Source of the DNA: Calliphora vicina
Taxonomy: Eukaryota > Arthropoda > Insecta > Diptera > Calliphoridae
Direction of reading: 5' to 3'
Assembly (NCBI RefSeq): GCF_958450345.1
Contig: NC_088782.1
Location: forward strand, 64,074,501-64,138,500
DNA length: 64,000 nt
The notes under the pieces: generated by a model
The model's input: only the letters and a program-made list of their open reading frames with translations
Databases searched by the model: none
What the model was told of the DNA's origin: nothing
In this document: in pieces, positions 23,697 to 37,269 of the stretch
Layout: every line of letters starts with the position of its first letter
How positions within the stretch are numbered: position 1 is the stretch's first letter
Program-made: the position numbers and the translations under genes

Positions 23697-23960
23697 TCTT
23701 TATATATATAAATCTTCTGTACGTGTGTTAGTAACTAAACTCCTCCTTCACGGCTGTGCCGATTTCGATGAAATTTGTTGTGTGTGTTTAAGTGGGTCTG
23801 TGGATGGTTTATATTCACAATTGACCTATATAGGAAAAATGGGCATGGCACCTCCCATACAAAGTAAAAATTTATTATTGCATATCTGGAGTACTATTAT
23901 AGTGGGAGTCTTCAAACTTTGTGTGAGCTATGGCAGAACAACGTTTGCCGGGACAGCTAG
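23697..23960 (+). mobile_element. Non-autonomous Helitron, 264 bp
   Basis: It begins TCTTTATATATATAAA and ends CAGCTAG, inserted between A (23696) and T (23961), the canonical Helitron target. A 3' hairpin pairs GGCAGA (23932-23937) with TTTGCC (23944-23949, one mismatch), seven bases before the terminal CTAG. The body carries GTACGTGTGTTAGTAAC and CGGCTGTGCCGATTTCGATG, familiar from short Helitrons of many insects. It encodes nothing; the 105-codon frame over it is incidental. Confidence 0.8.
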
Positions 23961-24019
23961 TAATTTATATATGTTTGGGTTATCTGACGTGTGTTCTGTG
24001 TAAAGCAACGATAATTCTA

Positions 24020-24150
24020 TTTTTTACTTTATACATCACAGGTAATGTAGCGTAAAGTCAATTGTTACTTTAGTGTCCATAAGAAATCTAGAGGGTAGTG
24101 ACTTTAAACTTTAGAAATTATTTATTTTACCCACCAGCAGTAATCTAGTC
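24020..24150 (+). repeat. Repeat E fragment
   Basis: It shares ACTTTATACATCACAGGTAAT, a CAATTGTTACTTTAGTGTC-like block and AGTGACTTTAAAC with copies at 41275-41470, 49746-50205 and 56740-57480. Confidence 0.6.
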
Positions 24151-24155
24151 ACTAA

Positions 24156-24282
24156 CCCCCAGTAGCACGAAGTCTGGTTATGTTTTTACTAATAGTTATA
24201 CTGACAGTTTTCATACAAAAATAATTTTAACCGACAGTCTAACTATTAGTTAAGGCATAACCAGACTTCGTGTTAATGGGGG
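24156..24282. mobile_element. Harbinger-like MITE, 127 bp, TAA target duplication
   Basis: A 27-bp terminal inverted repeat (25 of 27 match) starts CCCCCA and contains CACGAAGTCTGGTTATG. The element is flanked by TAA on both sides (24153-24155, 24283-24285). A 3-bp TWA duplication is the signature of the PIF/Harbinger superfamily. No coding capacity. Confidence 0.7.
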
Positions 24283-24658
24283 TAAGTTTCCTTTTGTAAT
24301 TTTTGAAATCGTATTAAACTTTCTTAAATTTAAAAGTATAAACGATTGGTTTTAGTTTAACTATATTCTTATTTTTGAATGTATGACTTAAAAGTGCGGG
24401 ATTTTTTCAAATTTTCAGCCTTTACTTTGAAACATTTGTACAATATAAATTTATTCAAAGTATTGGCCCTTGTTAGCATCACATTTTCACATCTTTATGG
24501 TAACATATGGATTCCGAGCCAAAAGAACTGTTCATCCTTTGAGGCCAAGAACGAATCAAGCCAATATCGGATACTCTGTTCCAAAGTGAAGCGTACTCCA
24601 GAGAGAGTGTTTTCCATCGATCGAAACAAATAGTAGTCGATAGGCACACGGTCTAGAC

Positions 24659-25199
24659 CAGAGAAGCCCATTTCATAGCACAATTGTGCAAGTTAACCAC
24701 ACACATATTCTTATTCTCTTTGATTTAGTAGTCACTGAGACAGCGACGAATGAACATACTAAGCGGTTGTATTACTATTTTTTATTTTTTTTTTTAATTT
24801 TTGTTAATGATCACTGAAAGAAATATTTGGATTGTTTAATATGTTTCGAACATTAAAAAATCATTGAAGATTTGTCTGGTTTTTCACCTCAATTTACTTC
24901 TGTGAACAATTTTTTTTTTCAGATTTGAAATGATTTTAATCAAAACAACGTAATAAAATAAGAAAAAAAAATATTTTACATATTTTAAATATTTCCAAAT
25001 ATGTCGAAAATGATTAATATCGAACTCTCCATTAATGAGCTGTGATAATATGTTGCCGGCAATTTGCTGACTTGATTATTATTAACAAATAAAGCCTTAA
25101 AAATATTGGAATCTTATATTTAGTTCACTAAACTTTTCTTTCAGTGAATCTCTTTTTCGCTCACCAACACAAACACAGTTTTAGCTTTGGATATCTCTG
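24659..25199. mobile_element. hAT-like non-autonomous element, 541 bp
   Basis: It starts CAGAGAAGCCCA and ends TTGGATATCTCTG, giving a short imperfect inverted terminus (CAGAGA). It is flanked by the 8-bp GTCTAGAC at 24651-24658 and 25200-25207. Eight-base duplications matching nTnnnnAn and CAGAGA-type ends are typical of hobo/Hermes-like hAT elements. It carries no transposase. Confidence 0.65.
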
Positions 25200-25207
25200 G
25201 TCTAGAC

Positions 25208-25393
25208 CCTTGGTAGGCAAATAGAGGCATTTAATTTGTGTGCATGTATGGATAAACAATAAATTACCCGCAACGACATCAAGCAACTGAATGAAATATT
25301 TGTGTTTTTACGCTCTATTGTTTACATTCGGGTTGTGTACGTGTAAATTGACGAAAATCTTCGTAACAGGAACAATATGAACGCCTACCAATG
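25208..25393. mobile_element. hAT-like MITE, 186 bp, next to the previous one
   Basis: It starts CCTTGGTAGGC and ends GCCTACCAATG (11-bp inverted repeat, one mismatch) and is flanked by GTCTAGAC at 25200-25207 and 25394-25401. It therefore sits in the right-hand target duplication of the 541-bp element and has duplicated it a second time. Confidence 0.75.
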
Positions 25394-25940
25394 GTCTAGA
25401 CTATAAAGCGGTTGAGGCAAAACTTTCCATGTGGCCGTGCGTTGTCATGATGAAATATTACGGTTTCATGTCTGGCCCCATATTCTGAGCATTTTTCGGC
25501 CAATGCTCGCTTCAAACTAGTCAGCTGCGTTCGGTACAGTTTCCCTGTGATGGTCTGGTCAGATTTCAAAAGCTCATAATAATCTTTTGCTCCCATCAAT
25601 TACCTTAGCGCCATGGATATTTGGATATGGTGTCATATGGCTAGTTGGCCGGGCTTCACATACGATCTCTTGCGCTCCGGGTTATCGTAATAGATCCATG
25701 TTTCATGAATATTGCTGCTCATTCAAACGTTTGAAATTGCTGCTTGATTTTGCAAGTTATCTTCATGTAGTAATGGCACCAATTCTTGGTCATCAAACTT
25801 TGTTTGGCTGTCATGGGCGATCTTTGTATTCCGTGTCAAAATCACCGTTTCGCAAAAATCAATTCTTTAAGTGAGAATAAATGACTGATATGTACCCTTC
25901 AAAATACATATAAGATAATAAAAACAAAAACCGAGTTCAT

Positions 25941-26651
25941 ATAAGTAAGAGAGCTATATTCGGCTGTGCCGAGTCGTATAAACCCTTCACCAAATTATAC
26001 TTCAAAATAAAAATTTTAAATATTTTTAGGTAAACAAAATTTATTTTTTTTTCCAAAGTTTAAAATATTAAAATTTTGGAAAAAAAATTTTTCGAATTGT
26101 TTTTTTAAAATATTTTTTTTATTTTTTTAAATTTAAATTTTTTTTTTAATACTTAGCGAAAAAAAAACTTTTGGTGAAAAAAAAATTCGGGTTAAAAAAT
26201 ATTTTTTCCGATTTTGAACCATTGTAGGTCCAAGTTACTATGGTCTTATATAAGTCGTTGCAAAGGTCTTCGAAATATCTACATTAGATATCCATATTGT
26301 CTATATTAATGTCTTAGTAATCCAGATATAGATCAAAAATAGGGCAAAAATCGAGGATGTCCCGGTTTTTTCCTTATATCTGAGCCATTTGTGGGCCGAT
26401 TTTCTCGATTTTAAATAGCAACCGAGCCGGAATAATTGCGGAGATATTGATGTATGAATCGTGTATGTAAGTTATTTGGGGGTTTCGGAAAGTTGATTTC
26501 AACAGACAGACGGACATGGCTAATCGACTCCGCTATCTATAAGGATCCAGAATATATATACTTTATAGGGTCGGAAAATTATATTGTGGAAATTACAAAC
26601 GGAATGAAAAACGTATATATACCCTTCTCACGAAGGCGAAGGGTATAAAAA
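25941..26651 (-). mobile_element. Family B element, copy B3, nested in mariner M4
   Basis: Reverse orientation: 3' end AAGTAAGAGAGCTATATTCGG with its hairpin, A/T homopolymer region, CCATTTGTGGGCCGATTTTC, a very short GACAGAC block, core GGATCCAGAATATATA and the TTCTCACGAAGGCGAAGGG hairpin end. It lies close to the right terminal repeat of the mariner. From about 26087 on it is part of the 1,522-bp duplication. Confidence 0.8.
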
Positions 26652-26984
26652 TACGCATTTAGGGTAAATCCCGCATTTTTATATCATAAACCCAATAAAT
26701 ATCGATACTTTTTGGTACTTTTCCTTAATATTGATTACTTTTCAATTACAAATTGAAATTCTCAATTTAGTTTGGAATTTTCTCAATCAAATTGAAATTT
26801 TCCATTTTCTTTGCAATTTTTTCAATCTCATCTAAATTGTTTTACAAAAAGTACAACATTTTTGTTACTATTCTAACTAAGAATACGATTATGTAACTAT
26901 ATATTTGAAAACTAATGAAAAAATGTATAAAACAAGGTCCTGGCAAAACCAGAACATGTTTGATTTCATTCGTCAAGTGTAGTG

Positions 26985-27095
26985 TTTATAAAAAAACGGA
27001 CTTTTTAAAAAACCGGTTTGTCGGTTAACCGAAAATTGGCATTTTTTAAAAAACCGGTTTTTCAGTTAACCGACGAAAAAATATGTGTAGAAAAC
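26985..27095. repeat. CGGTTAACCG-rich inverted-repeat fragment
   Basis: TAGTGTTTATAAA followed by several CCGGTTT and GGTTAACCG words. A related palindromic block lies at 30972-31089, and the sequence recurs in the duplicated copy at 28507-28617. Probably one end of a hAT-like TIR element. Confidence 0.4.
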
Positions 27096-27181
27096 ATAAA
27101 ATGTCCAATAAAGTATTTACAGCTTTAAAATTTGTAGTTTTTAGTAGTCAGGAATGGTTAATATTAAACAACTATAAATAT

Positions 27182-29424
<2,243 letters not shown>

Positions 29425-29692
29425 GGCTTAATCGACTCCGCTATCTATAAGGATCCAGAATATATATACTTTATAGGGTCGGAAATGAAAAATGTAGAAA
29501 TTACAAACGGAATGACAAACTTATATATGCTTTAAAAATAAGAATATGAAATTTAATTCAGAATTTTTTGCATTGAAAAGAAAAAAAAATTAAAAAACTA
29601 CGTATGGGTTGATATTTCATTGGCCAAAACATATGCAACTAATTGCTTCTAAAACATTTCTGTCTATAAAACTTAATATTTCGTGGTAAATC

Positions 29693-30130
29693 CTATATTT
29701 TCAATGACGGCCTTACATCGCAAGGCAGTGAAGCTATCAAATTGGCAATAAAATTTGCAGGAATAGCGTTCCAAGCATCTACCAATCCTTGAAACATAAT
29801 ATCTGAATTAGTGCAATTTTCGGGGTCGCTTCTTTGATTAACGTTTTCCCAAATGTTCTCAATGGGATTCAAATCTGGTAATTGTGGTGGCCATTCCATT
29901 ACCGAAACTCTTTCCTGTGCTAACCACGATTTAACAACATGTGCAGAGTGCTTGGGGTCGTTATCGTGCCGAATAACTCATCGAAGAGGCTTATTATCCT
30001 CAGAATTTGGAAGCATTACTCTTTCCAAGATGTCTCTATAGATAGATCCATCCATTATTTCATTCATTTAGAGCGATGGGCCAACACCAGCAGCAGAAAA
30101 ACTGCCCCCATACCATTACGTTGCATCCTC
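29693..30130 (-). pseudogene. Tc1-like transposase, C-terminal remnant
   Basis: The minus strand reads in one frame through a VMVWG block, RHDNDPKHSA (second catalytic Asp region) and PQLPDLNPIENIWE (the DLNPIE box with the last catalytic acidic residue), ending at a stop at 29693. A TGA codon interrupts the frame just before the HDNDPKH block, and everything N-terminal of VMVWG is missing. The family is Tc1 of the Tc1/mariner superfamily, distinct from the mariners nearby. It lies inside family B copy B5; no intact terminal repeats are seen, so it was truncated. Confidence 0.85.
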
Positions 30131-30165
30131 CATCTTCTCACGAAGGTGAAGGGTATAAAAAGGGC

Positions 30166-30971
30166 TGAGTCCATTTTATTTTGTAAAAACTTCAAAATTA
30201 TTATCTCAGTCAAATGGAATTGAGTATAAATATGTTACTAAATATATAATACTTTTTTTAATTATTGGTTTATTCATTAAATTTCAACCAAAAAAAAGTA
30301 AATCAATTTCTTAATTAAATTTTTGATAATTTTGAAATTTATTATCATCTCGACTTTCTGATACGAAACAGAAAATGTTACAAGTCCTAAAAAAGGACCT
30401 ATAAGATGCAAACGCACTTCTTCTTAGCTGTGATTATATGTCATTATAAATCATACCAAATAATTAATAAAACTTCATTATCAGATTTCAAAAATGTTTG
30501 AAATCATGGATTTTAGAACGTTTTTTTCTCTCCTGTAATAATTCTGAAAAGCTAACGAAATGATTAATAAATTAAAATTTTAAGAACAAAACACATTAAT
30601 GAAGTAAAATTTATTGAAAGAAGGTATGTACATCGAATTCAATTTAACGTTTGGTAAAATCATCACTAAGTTTTTAATGAATCATTAGTAAGATTTAGCC
30701 TAAACTTATAGAATTATGCGGAATTTAATTTTAATTTTTAATAGTTCCATTATGTGCAATTGATTCTTAAAAAGTTTCTAAGTAAACTCATCGTCCTCTA
30801 CTATATAGAATCATTGTAATTCTTAAAAATATTAATCTAAAGAGGTTTGTATTGTATATCAGCAGTTTAGTTTTCAAATCAGACCAATAATGTGTATCCA
30901 ATGAATACTAAAAATGCACAAAAACATGAGATTTATTAATTTTATTCCCAAATTTTAAAAACTTGTTAACC
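30166..30971. other. Unassigned AT-rich spacer
   Basis: No gene or repeat was recognised. Confidence 0.35.
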
Positions 30972-31089
30972 TAGTGATAAAAATCGGATAAATCGGTTAA
31001 CCGAAAATCAACATTTCAAATTAACCGGTTCGCAAAAAACGAGATTTCGATGAAAACCCGGTTTTTCGGTTAACCGGTTTATAAACACT
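30972..31089. mobile_element. Short palindromic element with GGTTAACCG ends
   Basis: TAGTGATAAAAATCGG at the left pairs imperfectly with the right end (GGTTTATAAACACTA); several AACCGGTT/GGTTAACC words lie between. Related sequence occurs at 26985-27095. No target duplication was found. Confidence 0.45.
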
Positions 31090-32685
31090 AGTCAAGTGAG
31101 ATAAGACTACAATACAAATCTCAGTAGTTTTAAATAAAAATTTGTTATGCTATTTTTTTCAAAAACAAAAAAAGAGGCTGGTTCACAGCACACAAATGTT
31201 TCAAATATGTATGTATATGTTCGATGACTATTTCAATAACTCTGTGGTCATAAGCAATAACCACCTAAGTCGACTTAAGAAGGATTTGAGTTATATATGC
31301 TACATTATTCTCTTCATAGAACTGTATGTATACGTGAAATCCCTACCTTCCTAACTTTCTTATTTAAACAGTTATTAATTAGAAACATATTGGCTTAAGT
31401 CCTAAGGAAGACTATCGCATTTACAATAAGCCCCAAAATATACTTATGAACACATTCAATTATATTTTATTTTGTTTAAATAGCTTATAATGACTTTAGT
31501 TGTTATTGTTATTTTTCACAAAATAAATTTTCATAAATAAGAGTGCTGTTATAAGAGCCAAACTAAGGATAAGCGATTATTGCAAATTGGCTTAATTACT
31601 TGACATGTCAATATTTAAATATGTAATAACAGCTTAACTCAATATATGCCAAGCAACAATCAAAACACTTATTTTCAACAAACGCCTAATCAGATATTAG
31701 CACTTTCAATTTAGTATTTCTGAGTTGCATTAAGCGATGATATTTGTTTTTATTAAATATTTCTCTAATAAATAAAGCTTTTGTTATAATTTTTCATTTT
31801 AGCATTGTGGGGGTAAGAATCTTTGATTCTGCATTCTACTTTTTCTAATGCAATCTTTTATTTTTTTCAGAATCGCTTTTATAACTATAAATAGGTTTTT
31901 CTCAAAAACATGTTTTTTGAATTAGGCGGTTATTGCTTGTGACCACAGAACTAGTTGTATATCTATGCATATAGTTATCGGCCTACATAAATTTAGCTTA
32001 TTTTCCTAATTTGATTGCTTGACTAAGGGAAAATTTAAATGTTGTTCATATTAATGGCCCCATAATTTTTATACACGCGATAACACATTTTCCATGCTTG
32101 AGTTTTATTAGGGGACATCATGATGACAGTCATCATGTATGAACCCCTGAAGTGTTTTATTTTTCTCTATCTATTAATTTCAAAATTATTCAAATGACGA
32201 AAATTCAAAATCAAACAAACATGTTGACGAAAATCTCTAAATAAAAAAAAAAATAGTTTTGATTATAAAAATAACGTATTCAAGATTTAAATATATAAAA
32301 ATGAACTGAAATGATTTGGAATGAATGAATAAATGAATGGGAAATTGCTAGCAAAGCCAAGGTAGACACGTTTATTTGTGCGTCAGCAATACAAAGTTGT
32401 TAAGGCTTTTTTTATATCCCAAAAAATTTTAAGTTATATTGTTTGTTTGTCTTTTGACAATCAATTATTGAAAATATTTAGGTTGTTGATAAACTTAAAG
32501 GAAGATTCTCAGAAGTGTATTTTTGACCTGCGACTTAAGTAAACCCCACAAGGAAATAATCTTGGTTTCCAGTTCAAATAACCTCCACTTGAGATGACCA
32601 TGCCCTCAAATCATTAAATTCAACCTCAAGCTCTTGCTATTGAAGGTAATGGCCTGGCAAAGGTTTTTCTTTTAAAATTTATTTA
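31090..32685. other. Repeat-poor, single-copy-like stretch
   Basis: No transposon end or repeated block is evident over 1.6 kb, apart from about 30 bp near 32590-32620 resembling the rosa-type mariner fragment (GAGATGACCATGCCCTCAAATC-like words shared with 56175). A short palindrome around 32117-32136 (CATGATGA/TCATCATG) stands alone. Open frames are short and without domains. Confidence 0.35.
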
Positions 32686-33392
32686 AAAACAAGTAAGAAA
32701 GTACGGTCGGTCAAGCCCGACCATATAAGTAAAAGAGCAAAAAAAAATTTTCTTTTAAAATTTCTATAATTTATATTTTTGAGTGATTTTCGGAAGTGGG
32801 GTTATATGGGGGCTATGACCAATTATGGACCGATCACCATGAAATTAGGTCGTGTGATTTATGTCTATATTAAAGTTAACTATGTTGAATTTTGTGTGTT
32901 TACCAACATTTTTAAGGGATTTATGCACGTTAAAGTGATTTTCGGAAGCGGGTCTATATGGGAGATATGACTAATTATGGACCGATCGTAACAGAATTTG
33001 GTGACATGAATTTTGTGTATATAAAACTTATTTGGAGCGGAATTTGTGGATATACATATATAAATTAAACATTTATGACCGATAAAGTCCAATTTCGGGA
33101 GGACATTTGTATGGGGGGCTAGGTGAAATAGTGGACCAATTTCAATAGGCTTGGTCCTTGAGCCAAAAAAATAATATGTACCAAATTTGATCGAAATATC
33201 TTCAAAATTGCGACCTGTACTCTGCGCACAAGCTTTACATAGACAGCCAGACGGACGGACATCGCTTAATCGACTCAGAAAGTGATTCTAAGTCGATCGG
33301 TATACTTTAAGGTGGGTGTTAGACTAATATTTTTGGGCGTTACAAACATCAAACGCATAATACCCTCCCCACTATGGTGGTGTAGGGTATAA
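32686..33392 (-). mobile_element. Family A element, copy A3
   Basis: A nearly complete copy: starts ACAAGTAAGAAAGTACGG with the GGTCGG...CCGACC hairpin, then GTGATTTTCGGAAGTGGGG, core ATCGCTTAATCGACTCAG, and the TACCCTCCCCACTATGGTGG hairpin end. It is very close to A1 and A2. Confidence 0.8.
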
Positions 33393-34308
33393 TAAAAGAA
33401 TATAATTTTCGTTCCCTTAAACATTTTCAAATACTGTACAATATTTCTTAATAAAATTTTTATTCAATTTCGACTACAACAATAAATAACATAAAAAAAT
33501 ACAAAAAAAAATAAACTTAAAAACTAATACACTTTGAACACAATAAAGAGAAAAACAAATAAATAAATATTCATCGGTATGAGCAAAATAAAAATAAACA
33601 AACTGACAATTCATTAGACTGTCAGTCTGACTAACCAAACCAACACCAACAACGGACGACAGCAAATGAGACAAACCATTGAAACCAAATGGAATTCAGT
33701 TGGTCACATGATTTCAATTTCATTTTCACACAATTTTGCAAATGTAGTGACTACAACAAAAAAAAAACAATTTAATGACGTTCTTCTTTCTAGTCTGTAG
33801 AAAAACACAGCAAAACAATGTAAATTTATTTATTATTAACAAAAAAAAAAAACAGAGAAAAATAAAATAAACGTAAGTAATAAATATTTATAATGCAGTC
33901 AGTATGTATTATTCAAATATGTACTCGTACATACAAAATCATGAAATAATGCTGTAATATTTACTTGAAGTAGCGGGGATTTCTAGATATAATTACACAA
34001 TTTTAAAACTGAACTTTCGACTGTGATTTTTTCGATAAAGTTCCAGGTGAAACTGTTAGTTTAAATTAAAGTTGTTTTAGTTACACCATTTCCAATTGAA
34101 TTTCAGAATTTTCTAATTGTAGTTCACAATTCTCCAAATTTATTTCAAAACTGGAAATTTCTGAAATACAATTGCAAAATTCTGTAATACTATAAGAAAA
34201 ATTTTTATGTATAGGGAGGAAATAACAGATTTTTAATATACCTATAATTTCTTCGAAGGAAAAAGGATAATAAATTTAAACAATATCCTTTAAGCAAGAA
34301 TATTTTGA
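33393..34308. other. Unassigned AT-rich spacer
   Basis: No gene was recognised. Around 34090-34180 short self-complementary words (CAATTGAATTTCAGAATTT, ATTTCTGAAATACAATTG) form a weak hairpin. Confidence 0.35.
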
Positions 34309-34382
34309 AATTAGGGTTCCTAATTTTGCGGACTTTTTCATTTCACGGGAGGAAATTAAAAAATATTTTCATTCCCGGGAAT
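34309..34382. repeat. TCCCGGG repeat fragment F
   Basis: GGTTCCTAATTTTGCGGACTTTTT, then GGGAGGAAATTAAAAAATA and CATTCCCGGGAA, matching the 129-bp insertion at 38245-38373. Family A copy A4 begins directly after it. Confidence 0.55.
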
Positions 34383-34913
34383 TTTTATACCCTACACCAC
34401 CATAGTGGGGAGGGTGTAATGTATTTGTGCAGATGTTTTTAACGCCCAAAAATATTTGTCTAACCCACCTTAAAGTATACCGATCGACTTAGAATCACTT
34501 TCTGAGTCGATTAAACGATGTCCGTCCGTCTGGCTGGCTGGTTGGCTGGCTGTCCATGTAAACCTTGTGCGCAGAGTACAGGTCGCAATTTTGAAGATAT
34601 TTCGATAAAATTTGGTACATGTAATTTTTTCGGCCCAAGGACGAAGCCTATTGAAACTGGCTGAAATCGGTCCATTATTTCGCCTAGCCCCCATACAAAT
34701 GTCCTTCCGAAATTGGACTTTATTGGTCACAAATGTTAAATTTATTTATTTATATATGTATCTACATAAATTTCGCTCCAAATAAGTTGTATATATACAA
34801 AATTCATGTCACCAAATTTTGTTACGATCGGTTCATAATTAGTCATAGCTCCCATATAGACCCGCTTCCGAAAATCTCTTTAACGTGCTAAAATCACTTA
34901 AAAATGTTGGTAC
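34383..34913 (+). mobile_element. Family A element, copy A4, truncated
   Basis: It is in the orientation opposite to A1-A3. It starts with the TACCCTACACCACCATAGTG hairpin, core CTGAGTCGATTAAACGATG, a GTCCGTCCGTCTGGCTGG block, and continues until AATCACTTAAAAATGTTGG, where it is cut off by the next element. The 3' hairpin end is missing. Confidence 0.8.
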
Positions 34914-35160
34914 ACTCCGGTTCACTTATTTAAAGGCACTAAAAATTCCATATTCAGCAGCCTGTATCTTCTGCAATTTTAAACCAATTGCATAATTTTA
35001 AAATAGAAATGGAAGCTAGACATCTTGAGATCTAAAAAAAATCATGATAGTAGTGGTTTCTTAACTAAAGAACTTTTTTTTTTTAACAATTTATAAAAAA
35101 AGTAAAAAAATTTGCTATTTTTTTTTGGTTCACTTGAATAAAGGCACTTTATTATTTTTT
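34914..35160. mobile_element. Unclassified repeat with 22-bp direct repeats
   Basis: GGTTCACTT(A/G)(T/A)(T/A)TAAAGGCACT occurs at 34919 and again in the same orientation at 35127, 208 bp apart. The first follows directly on the truncation point of A4, so it may be an element end. Confidence 0.4.
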
Positions 35161-35199
35161 TTATTATTTTTAAAGTAAGCGATGATTTTTTGTAGCGAG

Positions 35200-36330
35200 C
35201 GTTTGTTTATTACAATTTCTGCCAATCTATGTAAAATGATAAGAGAGCTATTCGGACACAGTCTGAAGAATCGTGCTATGGGAGGTGCCACGCCCAATCA
35301 TCCAATTGCGACCATTTTCAGCCAAACGATGTAAAATTATAAGAGAGCCATTCGGACACAGTTTGAAGAATCGTGCATATAGTTCTAAATCTATTTCGAA
35401 ATAACTATTTACTTTTTTATGGGAGATGACTCATCCCCTTTCCGATCCCTCCCAGTTTTGTTTAAACTTCATGCAGTGATAAGAAATTGATTCGTATAAG
35501 ATTTGAAGAGTGTCACAATTGTTGTTCTACAGATATTCGAAAATAACTATTTATTTTGTATGGGAGCTGCCACGCCCAGTAATCCAATTGCGACCATTAT
35601 CAGCCAAACTATGTAAAATGATAAGAGAGCTATTCGGACACAGTTTGAAGAATCTTGCTTATAGTTCTCAATATGTTTAGAAATAATTATTTACTTTGTA
35701 TGGGAAGTGACTCACCCCCTGTTCCGATCCCTCCCAGTTTTGTCTAAACTTCATGCAGTAATAAAAAATTTATTGGTATACAATTTTAAGACTGTCACGA
35801 TTATTGTTCTACAGATATTCGAAAATAACTATTTACTTTGTATGGAAAGTGCCACGCCCACTAATCCAATTGCGACCATTTTCAGCCAAACTATGTAAAA
35901 TAATAAGAGAGATATTCGGACAAAGTTTGACGCATTTTGCTAATATAGTTCTCAATATATATAGAAATAACTATGTACCTATTTGATATGGGAGGTGCCA
36001 TGCCCCTGTTCCGCTCCGTTCAAATTTAAACTTCATTCAGTGATAACAAATTGATTCGTATAAGATTTGAAGACAGTCACGAGTATTGTTTTACAGATAT
36101 TCGAAAATAGCTATTTACTTTGTATGGGAGGTGCCACGCCCATTTACAAAGTCTCATTAATGGAAATTTATCCATATTTGCACAAGTTACAAAATGTACC
36201 GAAGTGGTAAATTCACCTTGTATTCTAACAGGATGCTCACAAATTTCATTTTCTTAAAGCTCCCTTTACGATTCGTTCATACATCATATTAAAATCGGGC
36301 CAGTAGTTTAAAATATGCGATTGACTCCTC
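35200..36330. repeat. 282-bp tandem repeat (CCACGCCC family) with shared tail
   Basis: GTAAAATGATAAGAGAG-type boxes lie at 35231, 35331, 35613 and 35895, and CTTCATGCAGTGATAA-type boxes at 35468, 35749 and 36030, giving a period of 281-282 bp after a shorter first step of 100 bp. Each unit carries TGTATGGGAGGTGCCACGCCC-like words. The tail (36205-36325: CCTTGTATTCTAACAGG, ATTCGTTCATACATCAT, CCAGTAGTTTA) reappears at 62141-62282 without the tandem part, so array and tail belong to one dispersed element. Confidence 0.7.
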
Positions 36331-36436
36331 TAAACAGGGACCGAATACGAAACAAGACGAATATCAACGATCGTCATTAAAATGATCAATTAAGAAACAA
36401 AAACCACAATCAATAACATGTTACTATTAACCATAT

Positions 36437-36705
36437 ACCATATTCACCCTTATCGCGAATCATTATTTCACATGAAATATGTTTCCATTTTTCGTTCATA
36501 AACTTTGTTCATGTGAAAAAATTTCGCATGTTGTGAAATTTTTAGATGAAATTTTGTAAACAATAAACAGCTGCTACGAACAAAATCAACTATTGTGAAT
36601 GTAAAGTTTAGGGGAATATCACGATAACAATTTTCCCTTCGAGGGAAATGGATATTTCATGGGAACATAAATTTCACATGTTTTTCACGATAGGGGTGAT
36701 TATCT
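36437..36705. mobile_element. Inverted-repeat element, ~265 bp
   Basis: Ends pair: TTCACCCTTATCGCGAA on the left and TTTCACGATAGGGGTGA on the right. TTTCACATG words are repeated in both orientations inside. MITE-like; no clear target duplication. Confidence 0.55.
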
Positions 36706-37180
36706 TTATCCGATCTCTGCTTTAGGGGGCGAAAGAAACATTTTGTTTATAGCTTTCCCAACTGTTTTTTACACTTACATACTTAAATATTGTTGTGTAT
36801 ACTTAAAGCTAATTGTTAATTAAATTTAGATAATGAAAACACCTGAATATATTTATTTAAATTAAAATGCATTTGCATTAAATTGTGTCACTTTTGGCGC
36901 ATATTCAGAAAAAAAGAAGACATTTTATAAAAAGGTTGCAAAGCAACTCGTGTTTGTACAACATTATTGACATTTTTCTAGCAATTATAATTAGTTTATT
37001 TTTATAAATTTTTTGTGCGTTCGCATTAAAAATTTCGTAAATTTTATTTCGAAATAAATAAAAAAATAATGGGGAAGGAAACTGACCCATAACTAATGAG
37101 GTAATTGATACCTCGGGGTTAGATTTAGTTTTAACATTTTTAATGAAAGCAATCTATAATTTGAACACCTTTTAGGCTCT
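36706..37180. other. Unassigned AT-rich spacer
   Basis: No gene or repeat was recognised. Confidence 0.35.
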
Positions 37181-37182
37181 CT

Positions 37183-37268
37183 GTGATAGGTCACGGAACT
37201 AGCTCAAAATCACATGTTCTGTTTTAATGAGGTTATAGGTTCGATTCCTAAGAGAAACTTTGACCAGC
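37183..37268 (+). other. tRNA-like B-box sequence (weak)
   Basis: GGTTCGATTCC at 37230-37240 is a perfect RNA polymerase III B-box, with a 4-bp TAGG/CCTA T-arm. TAGCTCAAAAT about 30 bp upstream resembles an A-box, and GGTCA/TGACC could pair outside. The rest does not fold into a cloverleaf, so this is at best a tRNA pseudogene or SINE head, or chance. Confidence 0.2.
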
Positions 37269-37269
37269 T

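Larger units (their letters stand above)
24382..26690 (-). pseudogene. Degenerate mariner transposon M4, holding three insertions
   Basis: Mauritiana-type mariner on the minus strand. Terminal repeats carry GTGCGGGAT (left) and ATCCCGCATTTTTA (about 26669-26682, right). The frame 25396-25599 contains HHDNARPH, the second catalytic Asp block; 24495-24683 contains DYYLFRSM, the third-Asp block, then FWLGIHMLP near the C-terminus. The coding region is split at GTCTAGAC by two hAT-like elements (24659-25199 and 25208-25393) and again near the right end by family B copy B3. Stops and frameshifts inactivate it even without the insertions. Confidence 0.8.

Noticed and set aside
26020..26040. TTTTTAGGTAAACAAAA inside family B copies as splice motif
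   Set aside because: Present in the conserved A/T-rich part of most family B copies, so it reflects the element and not a host site.
37183..37268. Functional tRNA gene
   Set aside because: Only the B-box and T-arm fit; acceptor and anticodon arms cannot be formed convincingly. Kept as a low-confidence feature only.
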